Shown in pieces: positions 55,749 to 64,000 of a stretch of DNA of 64,000 nt. The DNA comes from Pyrus communis (taxonomy: Eukaryota; Streptophyta; Magnoliopsida; Rosales; Rosaceae). Under the pieces are notes generated by a model that was not told the DNA's origin, did no database searches, and saw only the letters and a list, made by a program, of their open reading frames with translations. Positions within the stretch are counted from its first letter, which is position 1. Each line of letters starts with the position of its first letter. The position numbers were made by a program, and so were the translations under genes. The DNA is taken from the NCBI RefSeq assembly GCF_963583255.1, contig NC_084817.1, forward strand, positions 17,217,989 through 17,281,988, read 5' to 3'.

Positions 55749-56858
55749 AAACCCTTTGGATTTTCGGAATTTCAGACTAACATTTCATCCCAAAGTCTGC
55801 AATGTTTAAATATCACTGGAAATGAGGATTATGTCTAGTCAATGCTTTGCATGATTATGGAAAGTTAGGCAGGCTGCTTAGCATGGATCCAGTCTTAAAC
55901 CCTGTTGTACAGAGGATAATTAGAAGCTTGAATACAGGTGCTGTGTTCAGTCTACACTAACTCGAAATTTTCTCTTCTTTTTGCAAAAAGCCAACTCAAA
56001 TTTACTTCAAGGAGAACCTCCCAATTTTTTTGACTTTGTTCCAATCCTTGACACGACTAGTCATTTATTGTTTAAGAAATTGAATGGTTCCATGATGATA
56101 ATTCTACAATAAAAATGCAAGTGTTATCCCTTACTTAATTGCTCTCCTAGATCCATAATTCTAGTCAGATTACATTCGAAATTTTCACAAATAAAATGAA
56201 ACTTTTACTAGAGTATTATTTAAGATTTTTAAACTAACGGCATACATAAGGTCATACATACTAACATTGTCTTTCATGTAACCACCAAGGCGAAGTCACC
56301 AGTTAATCCCCTTTTTAAAAGACAAAAAAAACATTTTCTTTCATGTGTTGTTAAATATTGAATATAATATGAGAATGATAATACAATTAAAATCTTACCA
56401 TTGAGATGTAAAATATTATAGATTTGTACTTTAAAAAGTTATCATGAACTTCTTTAAAAAAAAAATTAAACAAAAAACACTGTAATTTCTCTCATGTGTT
56501 AACTTTTTTGTAACGCTAATAACAACTTATAAAAGTAATATTTTGACAGAGACAACTGATCACGTTACCAATGTATTCTCCAATAAATATTGGTCCAACA
56601 TTCGATGACAGAGCCCACATCTATTAAATTGTGTTTTTTTAGATGAAGTACGATATCCATTGATGAAAGATTGAAAACATATAAAGGTAAAAATATGATG
56701 CTAAAAATGGACCTCGATAAAAATCTTGCCGTAAATTTCAACTTGGACTAAGGGAAAAGAGCGTCCCACACTAAGCAACTTATGTATCGTTGTTATCCTA
56801 AAAAAAAATATCAGAAACTACATCCAGAGGTTTTTCGAAATAAGTTACTTGTTATTAA
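55749..56858. other. Intergenic, AT-rich, no gene
   Basis: No frame or repeat of note. Confidence 0.45.
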
Positions 56859-57330
56859 GTGTCAAACTTAACCTTGCTAGCCGATGAGCAGCCTTGTTCA
56901 TTTCACGACGAGCATACGATACTTTCCAATGGGAAAAGTAATCTCAGAATCATGCGAACATCCTCAAAAATATGTCCATACGGGCCATCGTTAGTACCTT
57001 CTACCTTTTGTAGCTCTGCAATAATCATTAGAGCATCCCTTCCAATTCAAAATTTTCTCCCGCTACGACCTGCATAATTCGGCCAGAAGCGGAGAATCAA
57101 CCCTATTAAATCTCTTCCCCAAGGCAGCCACGAACTCGCCTTTCTATCTTTTCGCCAAGGCAGCCACGAACTCGCCTTTCTCGTCTCTCACCACCACCTG
57201 ATGCCTCCCACCACTCCGTTATCGTCCCAAAGCCGTCAAAATTGCATTTCAACCACCCATTCTCAGGTTTCCTCCATTTTTTCGGGGACGGCAGTTGTTT
57301 CACTTTCTTTTATCTCATGCCATTTCTTGC
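56859..57330 (-). pseudogene. LINE-type RNase H-like fragment
   Basis: The minus strand reads WRKPENGWLKCNFDGFGTIT (57300-57230), the RVT_3/RNase H opening found in plant LINE pol. It continues through broken frames with YGHIFEDVRMILRLLFP and REMNKAAHRLARLSLTL-type sequence to 56860. Stops and shifts are many. Within it CCAAGGCAGCCACGAACTCG plus CCTTTCT is duplicated (57118 and 57153). Confidence 0.65.
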
Positions 57331-58286
57331 ATTCTGTCAACCATGCTTGAGCTTGATGCTGAATGTCCACCGGATTCTATTTGTCATACTCTTCCACAAT
57401 AACGGGTTGCGGTTTTGCCATAAACAATGATAAATTGCAAATATTACAAGTAGAATACTGAAGTTTCCAATCTTTTGGTATAGCTTTTAGCAACTGCCGT
57501 ATGTGTTGATAAATTGGCTTCACAATAAACATACAAATTCATTACGACACTGATATAGGGAATAATTAATTTCCACAGTCGTAGGAATGTACTCACTTTT
57601 GATTAGTTGACTATATATAACAGGAAAAAAAACATTAAGATCTAAAAGAGGAAAATGGAACAATTAATTAAACAAGACTTTGAAAAGAGGTGGGCGAAAT
57701 AAATCCAGAGTCGCAATTTTCCTACCAATTTTTCCCAAATATGTTCATTTACAATTAACCCGACGAAGGCCATAGGAATTACTTTACCAACTTTGTTTCC
57801 CAATCATTGAGAAAGTAGTTGATGCAGTTTTAAATAACGATCGATCGTATGCCCTAAAGTAATAGACTTGGTCATAACAAACAATACAGTCACCTAGTAT
57901 TATATATTATTTCTCTTTGCTTGCAAGTAAGAGATTTTAGATTTGATTCTTCCCAAAAGCGAATTTGAATTATATAATTACTAGCTAATTATGAGACTAA
58001 TCCCCTATGCCCCTTAGTATAAATAATATCGTTTGTTAAAAAACACAATATATACGTACACCCTTTAATTTGCCTGATCAGTTTTTCCGTCAACCCCTCC
58101 CTTACCCCAGTAGGATACTACAAGTAGTATACACGATGGAGCGACGTGAGATGAATTCATGCATATTAAAGAAAACCATTGAGAACTGTTCAAGAAACTA
58201 TAGGGACTCATACATGACAAGTTTTTTGGTCGGTTAACCATATTCTGAAGATTTGGGATAACAGGTATATATAATTATTTATGCAA
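57331..58286. other. Intergenic with a SINE-like copy
   Basis: 57868-58046 (plus) carries GCTTGCAAGTAAGAGATTTT, AGATTTGATTCTTCCC and a tail TAAATAATATCGTTTGTTAA followed by A residues. It is the same family as 55189-55372. No gene. Confidence 0.45.
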
Positions 58287-58415
58287 GTGGCCCTCTATCA
58301 CAGTGATGAAGATGAGTGTTTTCTTTGCATCACGACGTGGGTTCAAATCTCTATCGGCTCACTAATCTAACATCTAATCTAACAAATATATCGTTTAACA
58401 AAAAAAAAAAAAAAA
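58287..58415 (+). mobile_element. SINE, second copy of the family at 32803
   Basis: It starts GTGGCCCTCTATCACAGTGA, has a box B GTGGGTTCAAATCTC, and ends AAATATATCGTTTAAC plus 17 A. GGTATATA(TA)ATTATTT at 58264 and GGTATATAATCATTT at 58416 form an imperfect target duplication. Confidence 0.75.
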
Positions 58416-58529
58416 GGTATATAATCATTTGTAATAATCTTTTACTACGTAAATAAATTGAGATTTTATTTAAAAGAATATATTACAATTTTTTATCTTG
58501 GCTGAATAGCTCTTCATGCATTTATACCA

Positions 58530-59850
58530 TCAATTTCTAGTCTCTTTGTGATATTTTTAAGTTAAACTAGTTGTATTTTACCTTATTTTGTGTTAGTGTG
58601 TAACTACATGTACTTTAGGATCAATTTGGAGGCAAAAGAAGTGAAAAAGGCCATTTTTGGGGTTGACCCTTATTCAAACGTGGAAAGAAGTTTAGCGGCC
58701 TGTTTTGAAGTCCAAATAAAGAATCCAAGATGAATCTGGCTTGTTAGAAGACTAGGAGTAGAATGGGAAAAGAATTGGAATATTTAACCTAAATTGGAGG
58801 AGCCAAATAAGGAAAAATGTTCAAAACTTTGGCTTAATGGTTGGGATCACCTTGCAATCAGCTACTACCCCATTTAGCATATAAATAATAGGGTTTCAGA
58901 TCACTTTTACACAAGCCCCCTTGGGGGTCTCCCAGAGCTCTCTCTTCTCCTTCTTTAGCCTTTCTTCCAGAAACAAAATTCTATTTCCCTTCACCATACA
59001 CTGCCGCCTAAGAAACCAAGTAGCCGCGCTGTTCTTGGAGAAGTTCAACATCAGAATTGCTTCAAAGGGGTTTCTTCTATGAACTTTAATTTCACTCATG
59101 TTGTTCTTGAAAATTATATATTTTGTAATCATATTGTGTAATTAAGTTCATAGCTGGGGAATTTGATGTAGCCTTGCAAACCTTTTCTATATTATTAAGT
59201 TTAAGTATTCAAATTACCAATCTGTGTTCTTGTTTCATTCACTGATTTTATAGTATAATTTGTTTGTTAATCTTAATGTTTGATCACCATTAGGGCTGCT
59301 TATGAATTATTTGATCAAGGTTATAGTACACATCATGTTGAATCTTGGTAGACATGTGAATAAATGAAGAAACTACTATGAATACATCCTGCCATGTGAT
59401 TTCTTTGGTTCTATGAAGTTTTCTTGTTCTTAATGGATTCTTATTTGGTAATCTAAGTTGAACATCACAACTAGGTTACAGATTAGGAGTACTTGATCAC
59501 AACCACACATCAAATGGATGATCATAAATAAGTAAAACGAACCCTAGTTGCAGATTTGAGAGTTGAATGCGTTTTGACTTAATTTTCATAGAATTGACTT
59601 GTAATGGTGAAATCGGTATCCTTAGTTTCGTTCCCATCATTTCTGAATCAATCTATCATTCATCTTTATCTTGTCTTGCATTTTAAGTTACTTTATCTTT
59701 CAAAATAAAAATCTAAATTTAGTTTTCATTTTCATTGCTTAGTTAGGGCTCTCATAAAGCCATTAATTTGTAGAGCTCTAATCAATCCATGTGGTTCGAC
59801 ACCCTTACTTGTGCTATTATACTATCCTTATATTTGCACTTAAAAGGAAC
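58530..59850 (+). mobile_element. Probable Gypsy LTR fragment, no coding
   Basis: It contains TTAGTGTGTAACTACATG, a TATA-like AGCATATAAATAATAGGG at about 58876, and an ending CATGTGGTTCGACACCCTTA then CTTGTGCTATTATAC, wording typical of plant Gypsy LTR 3' ends. No matching LTR or target duplication was found. The frame at 58896-59132 is not supported. Confidence 0.4.
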
Positions 59851-60880
59851 ATGATAATTCTGCTAGTCAAATAGAGAAAAAAAAAATGAGTTGCAAATTT
59901 CATCTCTTTATTGGAAGAAATATTTCAATATGCCAGGAATACGATCTGGCACACTAAGTATCCTAATACAAATTGTTGAATACCTAATAAAAAAATTTCC
60001 AACCATTTGTATTATAGCACTTGGTGTATCAAAGTGTGTTTTCAGCACACTAAAAAATTTCTCTTTTATTGGAGTGAAACTCATATTACATTTCCAAAAA
60101 TGTAAATATAATTTTACATCTCTCTGTTGGAAATGCCCTAATCATCCCGACTACTACACTATATATAAGAAATTATTGTTACCCCATCAAATAATTTATA
60201 ATTACATGCGTTTTTTACTTATAATGGCTCACTTTTATAATGAACACATGGGTGTGCTTTTCCATCTAACCGAAATTGACCTTAACTATCATCTAAGCTC
60301 TATTTTTATAGTATAGTAATTTCAACGTACTATTTTTTATTTCGTGCACATTATTTATTAATTGTGACTGCTAATTTTACTTGAATTGTTTATAACGGTT
60401 ACAACTAGAAAGGTGTCTCTGAGGTTGGAAAGGGTTTGTAAAAAGCATTAGCCCCTTTTATATTTATTATAGAATTATTATGTACACTTCAAAATAGTTA
60501 TTACGCACTTTTTTTTAGTGAAAGACAAAGATATACCGTTTAGACTTAATTTTGACCACTTTGCACACCACTTAATTAATACATTTAAGTCTCACTTGTA
60601 TAAATAAAACGCACGTCTCTAAACCTCTATTAGAGAGGTGACCAACAAATGTAATTCCGATTTTATTTATCAAAGAAAATAATCAAGGGATATGTACTTC
60701 TATTCTAATAACAATTATGCTTTCTTTTCCATATATTTGACATGATGAGACCTATAAACTACAAGAAACATGTAGGAGCTGAGTTTTTAATGGACTGACT
60801 TTGTAGGAACTGGGTTCTAAGGAACCGAGATCTAATTTATAAGTAATGCTGAGTTTTAGTGAACCCATTCTTGTTACTTA
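59851..60880. other. Intergenic, AT-rich
   Basis: The 141-codon frame at 59891-60316 is very AT-rich, with isoleucine, leucine and phenylalanine bias and no recognisable motif. I do not call it a gene. Confidence 0.4.
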
Positions 60881-61526
60881 AGAGCATCTTCAATGACTCA
60901 AAATTCATATTTGAGTTCAAATATAAGGTAAAGCATCGCAAATGCACATGAGATTTGGTTTCGAGGCAAAGTGATATCCAAATTTGAGTTTCAATATGAG
61001 ATGGGTCGTTAGTGGAGCCATGCTAACAAGAGAAAAATTTATCAAAAAAAATTAGGATTTGAGTGTTGATTTTAACCATCTCCAATGCATACTCAAATTT
61101 TGAGTATTGAGTCCACTATTTTCTCTTCCAATGCAAAACCTCAAATCTTAAAACTCAAAATGAGTCTAAGGCCTTCCACAACGGTGCAAGTGAATGTGAT
61201 TATTACATATAGGAATAAGATATCCTGAGTTGATTTCTATAACACTATTGTTACACTAGTGTGAGTTCAATATATTAGTATCACACTCATGAGTTTGATA
61301 TATTGGTATATCACTCAAATTTTCCGAACTACTATAGAAGTGTTATTCCTATATGAGTTTAATATATTGGTATCACACTCATTTTTTTTCGGTCTACTAT
61401 AGAAGACTTTATAATTTAAGTCTTTACATTGGAGAAGAAAACCAAAATACATAAATCCACTACCTTTTTTAGATTGAATATAAGAGTTTAGGTTTAAAAT
61501 CTGAGTCCTTACATTGAAGATGCTCT
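60881..61526. mobile_element. MITE with AGAGCATCTTCAATG ends
   Basis: The left end AGAGCATCTTCAATG (60881) is exactly inverted at 61512-61526 (CATTGAAGATGCTCT). The middle (about 61166-61430) contains repeated GAGTTTAATATATTGGTATC units and may be a further insertion. The target duplication is not clear. Confidence 0.6.
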
Positions 61527-61596
61527 AAATTTTACACACAAAATTGAACTCAGTTTCAATGGTTCTATATATTTAGTTTCCATACATAATTTAGTT

Positions 61597-61722
61597 TTTT
61601 TTTTCCCCTTAAGAAATAATATTATCTATACTAAAAGGGTGAGGGAGTGTGTTAAGCTTCACAATAGGCTAACAATAATATGAATCAAATTCTCCTTTGA
61701 CACTAAACCGTAGTACTAAGAG
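61597..61722 (-). mobile_element. SINE-like fragment
   Basis: Minus-strand 3' part of the family at 55189 (ATAATATTATCTATACTAAA in the plus strand after a T run). The middle box B portion is deleted. It ends at CGTAGTACTAAG, against the next MITE. Confidence 0.5.
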
Positions 61723-62270
61723 TATCTCTAGTGGAGTCCCTAAATAGGGACAACCACCATATAAAATGGGTATAAAACAAATATAGGGACAAAATGAATC
61801 TCCAATGGATCGGAAAGTAAGTCCCTAGGGTATAAGGACTTAGCGAATACATAATGTATGTTATCACATATAGGAACTGTATAGAAACAACCTTAAGTGG
61901 AAAACAAGCCCACAATGTTGATTGTAACTTTTAATTAATTAAAAAATGGTTAACATAAACAAGAAAATGTGCACTTTTAGTGAAAAATGGGACTCACAAT
62001 CCTGATTGAAGATTTTTCTTTTAATGTCTTTAATTTTAATGCATTTAATTAATTAAAAAAAGGTTAACATAAGTGAAAAAAATATACACTTAATCAAATT
62101 ATCACGTAAAACTATAAAAACTTCAAATTTAGGGATTTTACTATAAGGATTCTACCATTGGAGTTAATATTCCTTTAAGGACACAAAGATTCCTTTTAAG
62201 TCCTTAACTAAGCACTCGAAAGTGATGGTGTGAGTCCCTAAATAGGAACCTCCATTGCAGCTGTTGTGGC
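61719..62270. mobile_element. MITE-like inverted repeat with CCCTAAATAGGGAC ends
   Basis: AGAGTATCTCTAGTGGAGTC then CCTAAATAGGGAC at the left is loosely inverted at the right (GTGAGTCCCTAAATAGGAAC, CTCCATTGCAGCTGTTGTGG). The copies are degenerate. Confidence 0.45.
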
Positions 62271-62869
62271 TATATAACCTAGTTTTATATGAGAGACTTT
62301 TTTGGGTGTAATTATTTTTATATGAATCAGCCGAGGTGCCGTTTAAAGTTGGACAAAAAAATAAACGAAAACCCAAATCATAAAACAGTTGGGTTGGATT
62401 TGGTTCATATCCCAGCCCCCCTATGTATAAGACACTCAAAGAATGGTAAAATTCGCTTTGAATTATGAAAGTGAAAGGAAAAAAAAATAAAGGTTGTGAA
62501 GTACGAATTTCATAATATATAAAAATAAGACAAAAAAATAGGGATGATAATCAAATTATTAATTTCGATAATTGTGAATAATCATCTAAATGGAACGGAT
62601 TTGGGGATGAAAATATTATTCGGTTATGGCGAAAAACTGAAAACATTATTCAGTTATGGTTTCGAATATGGTTATAGGAGTTCCCGATTCACATTCCTCC
62701 CCGAATCCGATCCGAATAATACTATGTATATTCACCGAACTCATTATTTTGAGAATTACAAATGTTTCATTTTGTGGGAAAATTGAAAAGTTTTGAATTA
62801 AAACCAATGAGAATTTAATGCTGCTTATGGGAGAGATCAAAGATCATCCATCATCATTAATGTATTCAT
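62271..62869. other. Intergenic, no gene
   Basis: Short frames on both strands overlap a decayed AT-rich repeat (GGTTATGG / CGAATATGG). No gene. Confidence 0.4.
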
Positions 62870-63511
62870 TAGGGGTGCAACTCGGACGGGTTGGAAGGTC
62901 AACCCAATCCTAACCCAACCTTTACAATTCAGGCTCGGGTTCGAGTTGGGTTTCATTCAAGTTCATTTGGGCTCGGGTTTAATTGGGTTAAGGTTTACTT
63001 GGGTTGGGTTTGGGTTGCCCAACTTTTTCAAGTTTAATCTTGTAACAACTTAGTTTCCAAAAATTCCTAAGAAAATTAAGTCTAGTAGCATCAAAGCTAG
63101 CTTACTCTAATTTCATAAATCAATCTACTATAAAGCTTTAGGATTTAGAGACTACGAGTATGGACTGACTAATCAAAGCCTCTTATTCCCTAAAAGCTTA
63201 AGTAATGATAAAAGGTAATTTATTAAAAAAAATATTAGAAAGGGTGTTGGTTTTTAGACTTGGCACACTTGGGTGTAGTATGAGCATTAATTGATATGAG
63301 TTACAATCTGGTTAGATTGGGTTTGGTTAGTCGGATTTGGTTGGGTTGGGATGGACGGGCAAATGTTAAACCCAACTCAACCTAATCAATGAACAGGTTG
63401 AAATTGGGTTGGGTTCGGGCATGTTATAAATAAATAAAACCCGCTTGTTCGGGTTTAAGTCATGTTGGATATGGACGGGTTCGGATTGACCTAACCCAAG
63501 TTGAACCCTTG
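62870..63511. mobile_element. Non-autonomous hAT element, 642 bp, 8-bp TSD
   Basis: The left end TAGGGGTGCAACTCGG and the right end CCAAGTTGAACCCTTG match as inverted repeats at 12 of 16 positions. GTATTCAT stands directly outside both ends (62862-62869, 63512-63519). The interior is rich in GGGTTGGGTT / AACCCAACC and has no transposase. Confidence 0.88.
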
Positions 63512-64000
63512 GTATTCATTATATTATAATGACGAAATAGTATCTATTATATTGTAATATATCAATGAAACGAATATATTTTTAATATTAACGAAGATGA
63601 ATATAACCGTTAATCAATGACGAATTCGTTATCCAGTGGATATGGTTATGAATAACATCCAATAGTTAATTTGCAGTTATAAATATGATTAATTTTTATG
63701 ATTATGAAGATAAATATAATATTTTCGTCCCTAAATTGAACCGTCGCCATTCTAAAACGCAAATTTCACTATAATTTTTAAAAGGGATACTTTGGATACG
63801 GTCCCTAATCCTTAGCAATCTTTAATTAAAACCTTAATAGTATTCAAAGTTTGATCAAGGTCCCTTGACTTTGTACATCTCATTATATTACTATTAATAT
63901 TTATATTTTTATAGTTTTGACATTAATTGTTTGATATTTTATGAGATTTATAATCCTATAAATTTAAAATCCCTCATTATAATACTATTAGAAACGGTTA
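63512..64000. other. Intergenic, no gene
   Basis: AT-rich sequence with GATTATGAATATAACC-like decayed repeats. I see nothing else. Confidence 0.45.

Noticed and set aside
59891..60316. 141-codon AT-rich frame
   Set aside because: No motif, strong I/L/F bias expected from AT-rich DNA, and no exon or promoter support.
1..64000. A gene cluster or defence-like multigene system
   Set aside because: Only two host genes are supported, unrelated and 7 kb apart; the rest is transposon-derived.

Overview
This window is nuclear DNA from a flowering plant. It has AT-rich intergenic DNA, split genes with GT-AG introns, and dense nested transposable elements. These include Copia and Gypsy elements with a tRNA-iMet or tRNA-Asp type primer site, Cassandra LTRs carrying 5S rRNA-like sequence, and MULE, hAT, Harbinger and SINE copies. 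Several repeat families resemble those I associate with Rosaceae (Malus/Pyrus type). That species assignment is an inference from remembered families, not a search.

Only two host protein genes are well supported. One is an intronless kelch-like beta-propeller gene at 17565-18953 (minus). The other is an RPC31-type RNA polymerase III subunit gene at 25931-32750 (minus). Its first six coding exons can be joined with consistent phases, but exon 3 is cut by a 4983-bp Copia retrotransposon (26569-31551). The Copia has a perfect 5-bp target duplication and LTRs that differ at one site in 452. Everything else is transposon-derived, repetitive or without a recognisable gene.

Layout. 1-5336: ends and fragments of hAT, LTR, Cassandra, LINE and MITE elements. 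5337-7171: a small non-autonomous LTR element with target duplication CCAAT. 8033-10410: a CACTA terminus against a decayed Copia whose integrase contains about 110 bp of mitochondrial matR-like sequence. 10806-11966: head-to-tail Cassandra LTRs. 14350-17230: a decayed coiled-coil ORF and a duplicated block. 17565-18953: the kelch-like gene. 20237-25482: LTR fragments and AT-rich repeats. 25483-33392: the broken RPC31 gene with the Copia, a SINE and a MITE. 36052-37505: a hAT transposase tail cut by a long-TIR MULE with a 9-bp duplication. 39609-51129: a solo LTR (duplication TTAGA) containing a 9.2-kb gag-pro Gypsy element. That Gypsy element has only one LTR, stops at its primer binding site, and is flanked by a 141-bp duplication. 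52346-55748: interdigitated Harbinger-like elements and a segmental duplicate. 55749-64000: LINE, SINE, LTR, MITE and hAT sequences.

The strongest observations are the exonic Copia insertion, the single-LTR Gypsy copy that matches a reverse-transcription intermediate, the matR filler inside an integrase, the MULE in the hAT coding end, and an antisense coiled-coil ORF inside the Gypsy element. I found no operon-like system, CRISPR array or tRNA gene.
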